64,000 bases of DNA from Unio delphinus. Its lineage: Eukaryota > Mollusca > Bivalvia > Unionida > Unionidae. The notes under the pieces were generated by a model, which was not told where the DNA came from, made no database searches, and saw only the letters and a list, made by a program, of their open reading frames with translations. Where the stretch lies: the NCBI GenBank assembly GCA_029339505.1, contig JAQISU010000179.1, forward strand, positions 6,507,501 to 6,571,500. The letters are read 5' to 3'. The position numbers were made by a program, and so were the translations under genes. Positions within the stretch are counted from its first letter, which is position 1. Each line of letters opens with the position of its first letter. Shown in pieces: positions 24,481 to 36,525 of the stretch.

Positions 24481-26632
24481 CTTTTAAGCAGCACCATTTT
24501 CATTTAGGACCAACTAGATCATAGGATGAATGTATGTAAAGTTTCATTTAGGACCAACAAGACCATTGAATGAATGTGTGCTAATTTTCATTTAAGACCA
24601 ACAAGACTATAGGATGAAGATGTGTAAATTTTCATTTAGGACCAACAAGACCATTGAATGAATGTATGTAAATTTTCATTTAGGACCAACAAGACCATTG
24701 AATGAATGTATGTACAGTTTCATTTAGGACCAACAAGACCATTGAATGAATGTATGTACAGTTTCATTTAGGACCAAAAATACCACTGAATGAATGTATG
24801 TAAAGTTTCATTTAGGACCAACAAGACCATTGAATGAATGTATGTACAGTTTCATTTAGGACCAACAAGACCATTGAATGAATGTATGTAAAGTTTCATT
24901 TAGGACCAACAAGACCATTGAATGAATGTATGTAAAGTTTCATTTAGGACCAACAAGATCATATGATGAAAGTGTGTAAATTTTCATTTAGGACCAACTG
25001 TTGAACTAGACCCTATGATGAATGCATGTAAACTTTCATTTAGGACCAACAAGACCATAAGATGAATGTGTGTAAAGTTACATTTAGGACCAACAACACC
25101 AAAGGATGAATGTGTGTAAATTTTCATTTACTAGGACCAATAAGATCATAGGATCAAAGTGTGTAAATTTTCATTTAGGACCAACAAAACCATAGGATCA
25201 AAGTGTGTAAAGTTTCATTTAGGACCAACAAGCCCATATGATCAAAGTGTGTTAATTTTCATTTAGGACCAGCTAGGCAATATGATGAATGTGTGTAAAT
25301 TTTCATTTAGGACCAACAAGCCCATAGAATGAAAGTGTGTAAATTTTCATTTAGGACCAAAATTCATTTAGGACCAACAAGCCCATAGGATGAAAGTGTG
25401 TAAATTTTCATTTAGGACCAACAAGACCATAGAATGAAAGTGTGTAAATTTTCATTTAGGACCAACAAGACCATAGGATGAAAGTGAGTAAATTTTCATT
25501 TAGGACCAACAAGGCTAGAATGAAAGTGAGTAAATTTTAATTTAGGACCAACAAGGCTATAGGATTAGAGGCCGACCGAAACTAAATTTCTGGTTTCGGC
25601 CGAAAACGAAACCAGACCGAAAGTTAAAAATTGACTTTCGGCCGAAACCGAAAGTTTATCTACACCTTCGGCCGAAACCGAAACCGAAACCTAAAGATAA
25701 ACCGAAGTTGCCGAACACAAGATTTATTAAACAGGCCTGGGTCATGATGCAATGCCACACTAATTAAAAACGAATACAGAAGTAATCATTCAGAGCCTGC
25801 ATTAAGGGAGCTTCGCTAAATGTCAAATTGCCTAGCGCCGACTGACCGGCCGACAAACAGAGTAATAGACGCAACACTAGCGTTGCATTCTGAAAGTTAA
25901 AATAGATCTTCGGATGATGACCGAAAGTCAATATCGGTTTCGGCCGAAACCGAAAGCAAACCGAAAGCTAACTATTTGGCTTCGGCCGAAACCAAAACTA
26001 TGCCGAAAGTGGTCATTTGCCAACTTCCGGCGCCGAAACCAAAACCGAAACCGAATTTCGGTCGGCCTCTATATAGGATGAAAGTGTGTAAATTTTAATT
26101 TAGGACCAACAAGGCTATAGGATGAATGTGGTTAAAGTTTCATTTAGGACCAAGAAGACCATAGGATGAAAGTGAGTAAATTTTCATTTAGGACCAACAA
26201 GACCATAGAATGAAAGTGTGTAAATTTTCATTTAGGACCAAGAAGACCATAGGATGAAAGTGAGTAAATTTTCATTTAGGACCAACAAGGCTATAGGATG
26301 AATGTGGTTAAAGTTTCATTTAGGACCAAGAAGACCATAGGATGAAAGTGAGTAAATTTTCATTTAGGACCAACAAGACCATAGAATGAAAGTGTGTAAA
26401 TTTTCATTTAGGACCAAGAAGACCATAGGATGAAAGTGAGTAAATTTTCATTTAGGACCAACAAGACCATAGAATGAAAGTGTGTAAATTTTCATTTAGG
26501 ACCAACAAGACCATAGAATGAAAGTGTGTAAATTTTCATTTAGGACCAACAAGGCTATAGGATGAATGTGGTTAAAGTTTCATTTAGGACCAACAAGACC
26601 ATAGGATGAAAGTGTGTAAAGTTTCATGGCTA
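24481..26632 (+). repeat. 44-bp minisatellite, about 37 copies, interrupted by a MITE
   Basis: Unit TGAATGTGTGTAAATTTTCA then TTTAGGACCAACAAGACCAT and AGGA. Left copies read ATTGAATGAATGTATGTA; right copies read ATAGGATGAAAGTGAGTAA, so sub-variants are clustered. Interrupted at 25566-26071. It ends where the longer parent repeat resumes (AAAGTTTCATGGCTATCCAC). Confidence 0.94.
25566..26071. mobile_element. 506-bp hAT MITE inside the 44-bp array
   Basis: The terminal inverted repeat TAGAGGCCGACCGAAA is present at both ends and fits the YARNG start of hAT termini. The 8-bp duplication TATAGGAT is exact (25558-25565 and 26072-26079). The interior is GC-richer and built of TTCGGCCGAAACCGAAA-type palindromic motifs, so it could fold back. 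No coding content. The neighbouring satellite unit supplies the empty-site sequence, which confirms the boundaries. Confidence 0.93.
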
Positions 26633-27082
26633 TCCACATATTAGCTTAGTAGGAGTGACCAATAGACAGAAAACAAGCTAAAGATCAACCTATAAGCTCT
26701 CCTAGTTTATGACCAGTCACACTGACCAATGGACAGAAAAAAAAAACAAAAGACAAACCCATATCATATGCTCTCCTTGTTTATGACTAGTCAAGCTAAA
26801 AATATTATGAATTACTAAACAGAAATGAACCTCCTAAAAATTAACTTTTAATTTTTGTCATATCTCAGAAAATTGAATTACCAACTAAAATTTTACTTTT
26901 TAAAAGACAAAAACTGACAACAAAAATGTAAAACTATAAGTGATATGTGCATTAAAAAAAAACCTGCAATTATCGCATTTTGTTTGCCAGTGCTTTATAC
27001 ATAAGGACTTCTGTTGGAAAATTGAAGTTTGGAGAAGATGGACATCAAGGGGCCATAACTCTGATAGTATAGTAATTGGTGT

Positions 27083-27377
27083 ATGTGTGTGTGTGTGTGT
27101 GATTTGGATTTTTAATGTAGCTTTTTTAAAAATCAGCACTTAAAAGTAATGTCTAGCACTGAGGCATCATGCCATAGATGTAGCATGATGTCCCACATAT
27201 TCACATTATCCTGACACCAGGCTTACCAGTCCTAAAACTGTCCTCTTAATACTGAGTGCCTAGCAAGGTAGCTGTTAGTACCATTTTTATAAGTCTTTGG
27301 TATGACTCTGCTAGGGTTCACACCAATGACCTCCTGCATCTGAGGTGGATGCTCTAACCACTAGGCAACCGAAACGG
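27083..27377 (-). mobile_element. tRNA-derived SINE, family 1, minus strand
   Basis: (GT)n tail, GATTTGGATTTTTAATGTAG, CACATTATCCTGACACCAGG, GTCTTTGGTATGACTCTGCT, and the tRNA-like head at about 27377 (GAGGTGGATGCTCTAACCAC). Full length. Confidence 0.86.
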
Positions 27378-28329
27378 TCTTTATGGATGGTAACAGGTCA
27401 TATTTAGATACTGGTGAAACTTATCACCAATGGCAGTAAATGCAACTTGAAATTAACTTGTTCAAGATCTCATTATTACGGTCATTTAGCTAAAAAAAAT
27501 ATAATTTATCATTTATTAAAGAAAACTGATCAATGCGACCTAATTAACTTATGGTTTTGAGTGATAGAAGGCTACTACTACCTATATAATGAAGCTCTTT
27601 TCTGTCAACTGTAAAGTCCAACTTGGAAAAATGTAGCCTAAAACGTTTGTCATGAAAGCTAAATGCAATAATGTTGCCATGCCAACATTACTGATAAGAA
27701 CCAAAGATCTGTATGGTTTAGCATGCAAAACAACACAGATACCAAATCTATATCTAGGCGCGTGTTAGGGATGTTTATATGTGTTCTCCAACATATTAAC
27801 TTGACAAACACTAACATAACAAACAAATACATGCAAGGAAAACAGAATACAACAATAATGACATGGAATGCTATGTCTTGCCTACTCAGCCATTGTCTAA
27901 TACAGGCATCTGTCATGCCAGAAATATATGTCATTGTGGTCTATTTTTCAATAATGTACTTGTCAATATTCACAAACAATAAAATCATAGAAATTGAATT
28001 AAATGAAAAATACTAATTTAATCACGTTTTCATTAAATTTTATGTTGTGACTTATGGAAATTAACACATGACAGTGCCATTAGAAACATGTGGTATCTGT
28101 CTCAACTATGCTATGCATGCAGAATAAAAATGGCTGAGCAGACATATATCATTTGCAAAACAGTATTGAAACATCTCATAACAGTATTGAAACATCTCAT
28201 TTCAAGTAATGAGAAACCATTACTGACAGATGTAATATGAATTGTGTTTTTCTTTGAAATTATTTAAAAAATCTTGCACAGAAAGATATTACCACTTGTA
28301 AAAAGAATCATCAAACTAATGTCAAAGTA
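27378..28329. other. No gene seen
   Basis: Unique AT-rich DNA; overlapping frames on both strands at 27659-28016 show no family features. Confidence 0.5.
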
Positions 28330-29360
28330 ACAGTAGGGAATTGTTAGCACCTCAAGCATATAGTAAGGATCAACCATAGCTAGTACCTCAAGGATTTGTC
28401 ACAGTACCTCAAGATATGGTAAGGATCTGACATAGTACCTCAAGGTTATAGCAAGGATTTGTCACAGTGCCTCAACATATGGTAAGGATTTACAGAGAAC
28501 CTCAAAGTTATAGCAAGGATTTGTCACAGTACCTCAAGATATGGTAAGGATCTGACATAGTACCTCAAGGTTATAGCAAGGATTTGTCACAGTACCTCAA
28601 GATATGGTAAAGATTTGACAGAGTACCTCAAGGTTATAGCAAGGATTTGTCACAGTACCTCAAGATATTGTAAGGATTTACAGAGTACCTCAAAGTTATA
28701 GCAAAAATTTGTCACAGTACCTCAAGATATGGTAAGGATCTGACATAGTACCTCAAGGTTATAGCAAGGATTTGTCACAGTGCCTCAACATATGGTAAGG
28801 ATTTACAGAGAACCTCAAAGTTTTAGCAAGGATTTGTCACAGTACCTCAAGATATGGTAAGGATTTGACAGAGTACCTCAAGGTTATAGCAAGGATTTGT
28901 CACAGTACCTCAAGATATTGTAAGGATCTAACAGAGTACCTCAAAGTCATAGTAAGGATTTGTCACAGTGCCTCAAGATATAGTAAGGATTTGACATAGT
29001 ACCTCAAGGTTATAGCAAGGATTTGTCACAGTGCCTCAACATATGGTAAGGATTTACAGAGAACCTCAAAGTTATAGCAAGGATTTGTCACAGTACCTCA
29101 AGATATGGTAAGGATTTGACAGAGTACCTCAAGGTTATAGCAAGGATTTGTCACAGTGCCTCAAGATATAGTAAGGATTTGACAGAGTACCTCAAATGCT
29201 ATAGCAAGGATTTCTCACAGTACCTCAAGATATGGTATGGATCTGACCTAGTACCTCAAAAGTTATAGAAAGGATTTGTCACAGTACCTCAAGATATTGT
29301 AAGGATTTGACAGAGTACCTCAAAATTATAGCATGAATTTGTCACAGTACTTCAACATGT
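28330..29360. repeat. Diverged ~63-bp dimeric minisatellite
   Basis: The unit is two related ~32-bp halves: TTTGTCACAGTACCTCAAGA plus TATGGTAAGGA, and TTTGACAGAGTACCTCAAGG plus TTATAGCAAGGA. About 16 dimers with many point differences. Confidence 0.92.
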
Positions 29361-29705
29361 AGCAAGGATATGTCAAAGTTAGTACATCATGTCTTATAGA
29401 TTTGTCACAAGTTAGTACATCAATATTAGTAAGGATTTTTCATAGTTAGTACCTCTAAATAAAGTAAGGATAGGTCATAGTTAGTACCTCTAAATTAGTA
29501 AGGATTTGTCATAGTTAGTACCTCTAGATAAATTAAGGCTTTGTTATAGTTAGCACCTCTAGATAAAGTAAGGATTTGTCATAGTTAGTACCTCTAAATT
29601 AGTAAGGATTTGTCATAGTTAGTACCTCTAAATTAGTAAGGATTTGTCATAGTTAGCACCTCAAGATATAGTATGGATTTATTATTTTAGCTCAGTAAGA
29701 TTTTT
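29361..29705. repeat. Transitional ~34-bp repeats
   Basis: Units such as TAGTTAGTACCTCTAAATTA then GTAAGGATTTGTCA share phrases with both neighbouring arrays, so the three blocks form one continuum. Confidence 0.85.
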
Positions 29706-30597
29706 TCATAATACCTCAAGATATAATAAAGCTTGGTCATAGTTAATACCTCAAGATATAATAAAGCTTGGTCATAGTTAATACCTCAAGATATAATAAA
29801 GCTTGGTCGTAGTTAATACCTCAAGATATAATAAAGCTTGGTCGTAGTTAATACCTCAAGATATAATAAAGCTTGGTCGTAGTTAATACCTCAAGATATA
29901 ATAAAGCTTGGTCGTAGTTAATACCTCAAGATATAATAAAGCTTGGTCATAGTTAATACCTCAAGATATAATAAAGCTTGGTCATAGTTAATACCTCAAG
30001 ATATAATAAAGCTTGGTCGTAGTTAATACCTCAAGATATAATAAAGCTTGGTCATAGTTAATACCTCAAGATATAATAAAGCTTGGTCGTAGTTAATACC
30101 TCAAGATATAATAAAGCTTGGTCATAGTTAATATCTCAAGATATAATAAAGCTTGGTCATAGTTAATACCTCAAGATATAATAAAGCTTGGTCGTAGTTA
30201 ATACCTCAAGATATAATAAAGCTTGGTCGTAGTTAATACCTCAAGATATAATAAAGCTTGGTCATAGTTAATACCTCAAGATATAATAAAGCTTGGTCAT
30301 AGTTAATACCTCAAGATATAATAAAGCTTGGTCATAGTTAATACCTCAAGATATAATAAAGCTTGGTCGTAGTTAATACCTCAAGATATAATAAAGCTTG
30401 GTCGTAGTTAATACCTCAAGATATAATAAAGCTTGGTCATAGTTAATACCTCAAGATATAATAAAGCTTGGTCATAGTTAATACCTCAAGATATAATAAA
30501 GCTTGGTCATAGTTAATACCTCAAGATATAATAAAGCTTGGTCGTAGTTAATACCTCAAGATATAATAAAGCTTGGTCATAGTTAATACCTCAAACA
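29706..30597. repeat. Homogenised 35-bp minisatellite, about 25 copies
   Basis: Unit AATACCTCAAGATATAATAA then AGCTTGGTCATAGTT. Nearly perfect except for one position (GTCATAG or GTCGTAG), plus one CTC/CCTC change near 30132. Every unit contains AAGCTT. Confidence 0.97.
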
Positions 30598-31842
30598 TAT
30601 AGCAAAGAAACAGAACTGCATGGTACCCTGTGTACTCACAAAAAATGTGCTGGCAGATCATTGGCAATGCTGTTTGTTCTAAAGGTAGGTAATTCCTAAC
30701 AAACTGCAAAGACCCATATCTCCCAGAAAGAGCACATTGTACAATGCTAGATCTGAATCCGTGCAGTTTGAAGTTGGTTGTCAGTAAACTTGTTCCTGAC
30801 TATTGATGCTGACAATGAAAGATACATCCATAAAGCAAGCCCATTCCTCAGCCATATCAGATGCAATGGAGACCAGTTATTATGAAATACTTTATTAATG
30901 ACTTTCAATACTGTTTTGTAAAATGTTTATATTCATGATTATAATACAATGAACAGTCATGTATACCCTGCTTTTAATCTTCAAGCTCATTAACTAACTG
31001 TTGACTAGAGGTAGACATCAGATTGGAATCTGAAATCAATGGTAAATTAAAGCTGTAACACTGTAGTAACTTATGTACCGTGTGCATACACTCATATGTG
31101 CTATATCATGTGCCGTAAGAGAGTACTTTCTATTCTTTAAATCAGAAGAAAAAACAGTGCAGCTGACTGGGACATTGGCATATATGAGTCTATGCAGTGT
31201 GCAGCACAGAATATTGCAATATTGGCTTGAATGCTTTATTGAGTTTTAATTTAATAAACGCTGCATCTTATTTAAAGTTTCGTTGATTACCTAAGCTTCT
31301 TATTTGCGTACTTTATCAACAACAACACAGAATGACTTGTGCAGCACTGTTTTGCCCACCAATTTCAAATCTCATAAAAGAAACACTAAATTCTTGAATG
31401 GCTTCCACACTTGCTAGTCAATTTGTCCTAAACAGGTTTAGAATTTGGTTACTAAACCCATGACATGTCAGACCTGCTTAGTTGTTTAAATTCTGAATAC
31501 CAATATCACCCAACCACAAAGTTCTGAAACTAATGATGTAAGGAGTTTAATTTACTGCTGATATCTGGATCAAATTTAAATATGGCATGTGTAATGTGTG
31601 TGGAGGAATGTGATGGGCTAATAATTTCAAAATCTAGAGCAAATTCATGTACCACTCAAATTAGATAAAATTCATACATATTTTTAAACACAAAATACTT
31701 GCAAATGATTGAGCAACTGTATGCCAGTGGAATTACTGTAGTTCAAATAGCCCAGAGATGTACAGTCTATGATACTTGAATATTCAGACTTCTCGGATGC
31801 ATGTCCTTACAAAACTGTATATAATATTTTACAATACAGACA
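30598..31842. other. No gene seen
   Basis: Unique AT-rich DNA. Confidence 0.5.
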
Positions 31843-32089
31843 GGGGCCCTGAGTGGTCGAGTGGTCTAAAGTGCTGTCCGTTATGGACCACTGCCATCTC
31901 ACCTCTGTCTGCGTGTGTTCGAGTCTAAGATTTGGCTATGTAGTTATGTGAGAAAGCTTGCCTGTAGCTTCTCGTGGGTCGGTGTTTCTTTCCGGGGTTT
32001 GTCCGGGTTCTTCCTCCACCATTAATACTGGTCGTCATGTATAGCCTATATTATGCTGAAAAATGGCGTTAAACCATAAAAAAAAAAAA
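31843..32089 (+). mobile_element. tRNA-derived SINE, family 2 (full-length)
   Basis: Head GGGGCCCTGAGTGGTCGAGT with GGTCTAAAGTGC (A-box-like), GTGTTCGAGTCTAAG (B-box-like), TATGTGAGAAAGCTTGCC, the conserved GTCCGGGTTCTTCCTCCACC, CTGGTCGTCATGTATAGCC and GGCGTTAAACCA, ending in poly(A). The best copy of the family in the window. A direct repeat ACAAAACTGT lies at 31809-31818 and 32099-32108, though the left one is about 25 bp outside the recognised head. Confidence 0.88.
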
Positions 32090-34908
32090 CTTGTTCTCAC
32101 AAAACTGTTGATGATACAGGCCTGGGAGAGTTTTGAATGATTTGCCATGGTAATGTGATTGTAAACTAAATTTGTTTCTGCCATGAATAAGATAAAACTA
32201 AGTAATTATAGCTGTATTTCCTCTGAAAGTACAATCTGGATTAAACTTACTAAAGAAAACAATATAAGAACAGGTCTTAATATGAAATACAAATTTGGAG
32301 CCATCTTGAGTTTCAATTGTTTCCCTAAAAGAGATTTCTGTCGCATATGCACTGTTCTTTTAAAGGTTGTTCATTAGAGAAAATAATTTCCAAATTGATC
32401 TCTTTGGAGTCTAAAGTAACAGTTCAATATATACTCTATTTACAGTTATAAGACGGCATAGTCCATTTTTGTACACCAGTTTTGCCCTGCTCCCAGTCTG
32501 TTTTTGTGTATACATGCATTACCATGATCTGTGTAAGGACATTTGAGTTGTGTTACTTTTTCTACATTGATCTAATAGACTGGAATTAATCTGAAAAAAT
32601 ATGTTTAGCAACAATCATTGCAAGGAAGTTCAAGAGACTTGTCGATTTTTCAACCATCCACGTATCCCAAACAAAGAAATGGGCAAAAAATTTCTATAGT
32701 CCATATTTTAATTATTTTTGTAGAGAGCAACTGTCACAAAGGAAGCCAATGCAGCCACCAAACACTCAGCTACTTGTCAGTTATGAAAGTACATGTATGT
32801 GATCTTTTCTTTAAAATACTGTTCATAAAGTTGCAACATCAATTACTTTTTGATGATCACGCATTAAGAACGGGGGTTAAAAGTGGTAAAATTCAACTCA
32901 GATCTCCATCCATTTGGAATGTGATCCCTCCACATGCAAACCAAACACTTGACCAACTACCACTTGCTCAATGCAATTAGCAAACAAGTGTCAATATTGG
33001 ATGTGTTCAGAACCCAATGAAATGTGAAAATACTAACCAAATTGAAAGACAATGGAACAAGTCCCTTGTCATGCATTATGTATGAACCAACCGTTGAAGT
33101 TGACTACACATTACTTAAAAAAATTGTCAATGAAGCCAATTGTTGCTGAAAAGATAATTGCAACTCACACAAAAAGGTGTGAAAGATCATACTGAATGAT
33201 CCATGGCTTTCAATAATTTCACAACCATTTCTGAGTACCAGCCAACTTAAGTGACAATGTTAATTAGTGGTTTTGTTTTGAAAATCAGTGAACTGTGAGC
33301 TTCACTACTCTCTGTTAATTAGTGTATATATAGTGATTGGCAATTGTTCTTCAAGCTTAAGTTTTAGTATTTTACAGTCATGTTTCTTGGGATTAAGCAT
33401 GCATCTGTATTACCAGATGCTTGGATGTGTAAACGTTGTTTTTGATTGTTATTTTACTCATGCATGCACATATATGTAAAAAAAAAATATACTCAGACCA
33501 ATAATTTTTTAATCCAGACTCTTTATTTCTCTAAATCGCAAACTCACACTATTTTTGCGAAGAATATACCCAAGTGCCATCTGGACTACTTCACTTTAGA
33601 TCTAATTAGTTTAAAATCCAGACACAAACTCAAGTTCTTGATCCAGAAAAGTTCTGCCTACAAAAAAAATCTTGTCTAAAACGTTTTTTTCCTTTTGAAT
33701 TTACTTTTTAACAGCAGCATACATTCTACATTACTTGGTATCATTCATAAGTATATCTATCCCCTTTTCTCAAATACCACCCACTTCAGGATATTATAAA
33801 TTATGACTATGTCACAGAGCAAAAAACAAGGATACTATCTCATAGCACAAAAACATGGCATTCTGGGATTCAGAGTTATTTGATTTTTCATAAATTTCTT
33901 ACAAATTGTCAAAGAAAATATATTTAATCTTAGGTAGTGTTCATGCACAAACAATCAAAATAAGCAATATATATTAAAATTTAGTGATGTCAGTAAATTC
34001 AGTCCTTCTTAATTAACTGATTATATCCATATTTTTTTTTTCATTCTCGTTACAGATTGGTTTAGAAGACACATTTTTTCTTCCACCTGAATTCCAAGTA
34101 CATTGGATTCAGGGCAACATTCCAATTACCAGATGTTTATATGTGCAAATGATGTTTTCTGGTGGCTCTTTTGCCTGCTCATGCGCTCATGGGTAAATTG
34201 GGGGGGGGGAGGGGCCTATTGACCCACAAATTTCTTTTTTAGGGCCCCTTTTGATCTCAAACTCACCCAACATTTTTGAAAGGATCATCTGTCAGTGTCA
34301 TTATGACTGGTCTATTATGTACCTAACAATAAGAAGCATAAAATCTGGAACAAAACAATTGTTCCAGATTTGTTTGATTATTGCCAACAAAAACTCCAGT
34401 ATCAAAATTACGTTTCTGCATATGTATTTTTTAACGTGTAGAATCTTTATAAAGTTATATCTTGCCCCTATTCTGTAGAAGCTCAAACTCTGGTCTATCA
34501 CAAACTGTGATAATGCCACAGCTCGGAACACAGTTACTACCTTGTGATTCATGATGCAAAAAACATGGGGATAATGAGTTACCTGAGACTGTACACTGTA
34601 CACAATCAGGTGTTCTGTATTTATCCATGTACAATTTCAAATAAACAGGAACAAACCCAATTCTGCTTGCATGATGGCAGATCCAAATGTACATAATATA
34701 ATTCACTGTTTGACAGTCACCTAATATGTGTAAATACAGTATGCCAACATATGAGTATGTGTTTAAATGCATACAGTGACCCCCCTCTTGAAAAACCTTC
34801 AATGCAATGCAAAGGTGGCCTTATAAAAAAGTGGCCTATTATGAGGTGGAGAAATATGGTTAAAATATACTATTTTTGTGTCAGGTTATCAAATGGGTAA
34901 CCTTTCTT
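32090..34908. other. No supported gene
   Basis: AT-rich DNA with a short G-run (34201-34211). Frames at 32618-32980 and 34251-34802 lack splice context and family features. It may include the far 3' flank of the palmitoyltransferase gene. Confidence 0.45.
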
Positions 34909-35531
34909 AACACATTAACCCCTAGTACTGCATTTATGGGGCAGGAGGTAGTAGCCTACTGCCAAGGTCTGTAGCGCCGACGTCATGCATGATACACTAA
35001 AGTGGGTGGTATTAAGGTATACAGATTTAGCTCTACAATGATACCAAATAATCTGGACATTTTAGTTGCACTACAAAATACAGAGAAAAAAAAACAAATT
35101 TTTCGGACTCGTTTTTTTTTTCCACCTAAAATTCGGCCATGGTCGGAATCCGATTTTATGTCTGGAATTTAGACTTTATGGCCTCAGATCTAAGGCAGAC
35201 CGGTCTGAAGTGCACACAGACAGGTGAACCTATGCAAAAAGTAGATAAGGTGGACGTTTTTAATAAAGTGTCTTTTCCATGCAAAAATTATGGGTCCATT
35301 AAGCACAAAAAAAAAAGAAAGAAAGACAAAAACTCTCAATTTTCACCTTCTGCTAACGCATGAGCAAACCAACAAATGGAAAATGTTTCTGTTAGCACAA
35401 CTAGACATTGGGCTATTGGAAAATTGCTTGGAAGTCGATGTATTAGGATGTATTCAGAAATAGTCCCCAAAATGTGTTTCCAACTCACATTTCATGCAAA
35501 AACAGCAAAAACTTCCAGGGGTTAATGTGTT
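34909..35531. mobile_element. piggyBac-like inverted-repeat element
   Basis: A 15-bp perfect inverted repeat, AACACATTAACCCCT (34909-34923) and its complement (35517-35531), bounds about 620 bp. TTAA sits inside both ends directly before CCCCT, as in piggyBac-type elements (TTAA target, CCC start), but the exact boundary is ambiguous because the match extends past TTAA. The internal plus-strand frame 35139-35363 is unrecognised. It starts only about 70 bases after the palmitoyltransferase stop codon on the other strand. Confidence 0.55.
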
Positions 35532-35602
35532 TTAAAAAAAAGTTTCCCAAGAAGGGGGATTCACTACTATGGCTAATGAAGAAATATTGTAATATCTTTG
35601 CA

Positions 35603-35723
35603 TTAAAATCTACCTCCAAGTCCATCACCCTCTCCCTCCTCCATCCAGCGCTGGCGGTCTGATAGCAAATTGTCTGAATCCAAATCTACAGTTCGTGTTG
35701 GGAACACTATGCCATCTCCTGAG
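35603..35723 (-). CDS. ZDHHC15-like: Palmitoyltransferase, alternative C-terminal exon C (likely terminal)
   Basis: After acceptor TTTTCATTCAATACAG, a phase-2 exon reads SGDGIVFPTRTVDLDSDN then LLSDRQRWMEEGEGDG and reaches TAA at 35605-35603. GDG-x-x-FPT follows the conserved IF-S end of the preceding exon. LLSDRQRWME matches the LL-containing acidic tail that follows it in vertebrate ZDHHC2/15. This exon alone therefore supplies a complete, conventional C-terminus for the enzyme. A possible donor (GGAG|GTAGAT at 35614/35613) could instead carry it into a further exon that I did not find. It duplicates the start of exon A (43442-43362). The cytosolic tail in this family carries targeting signals. 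Confidence 0.86.
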
Positions 35724-35835
35724 CTGTATTGAATGAAAAATGAAAATTATCCATGAAAAAGGAACTAATGCCACAATCATGGACTTGTGTATAATATATA
35801 TAATATGATATACTTTGGGATCCAATCATCATTAT

Positions 35836-35965
35836 CTGTATCAACTAAAGGCTTCAATGCAGGAGTATACAATACATCTGTATCAACTTAAAGCCTTAAT
35901 ACAGGGATATACAATGTAAGTATCTGCTGCATCTATATCAACTGAAGGCTTTAATGCAGGTATAT
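35836..35965. repeat. Degenerate copies of the 40-bp unit
   Basis: Three diverged copies of ATCTGTATCAACTGAAGGCT about 200 bp left of the main array. Confidence 0.8.
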
Positions 35966-36154
35966 CGGGGTGCTCTACAGCTAGTATTTTTTTTTAAGTG
36001 CACATCTGAAGTTAGATAAAGCTGTATACTCTATAACCAAAACTACACCCATCAATGATAGAGCAAAATAAAAGTTTTTTCAATAATATTGAAGACAAAT
36101 AAGGTCTTTTTTAACATGAGAAATCCTTAGACACTAGACTGTAGAGCTCCACTA

Positions 36155-36525
36155 TATATGCATCTGTATCAACTGAAGGCTTTAATACAGGGACAGAAAA
36201 CATCTGTATCAACTGAAGGCTTTAAGACAGGGACAGAAAACATCTGTATCAACTGAAGGCTTTAATACAGGGACAGAAAACATCTGTATCAACTGAAGGC
36301 TTTAATACAGGGACAGAAAACATCTGTATCAACTGAAGGCTTTAAGACAGGGACAGAAAACATCTGTATCAACTGAAGGCTTTAATACAGGGACAGAAAA
36401 CATCTGTATCAACTGAATGCTTTAATACAGGGATAGAAAACATCTGTATCAACTGAAGGCTTTAAGACAGGGACAGAAAACATCTGTATCAACTGAAGGC
36501 TTTAATACAGGGACAGAAAATGTCG
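36155..36525. repeat. 40-bp minisatellite, about 9 copies, intronic
   Basis: Unit CATCTGTATCAACTGAAGGC then TTTAATACAGGGACAGAAAA, with TTAATACAG/TTAAGACAG variants. It lies in the intron upstream of palmitoyltransferase exon C. On the gene's strand each unit reads TTTTCTGTCCCTGTATTAAA then GCCTTCAG and TTGATACAG. Confidence 0.95.

Noticed and set aside
28330..30597. CRISPR-like array of regular ~35-bp repeats
   Set aside because: Units are head-to-tail with no unique spacers, the DNA is eukaryotic in organisation, and there are no cas genes.
35139..35363. Plus-strand 74-codon frame
   Set aside because: It lies inside the piggyBac-like inverted-repeat element, and I see no transposase motif, so it is not called as a gene.
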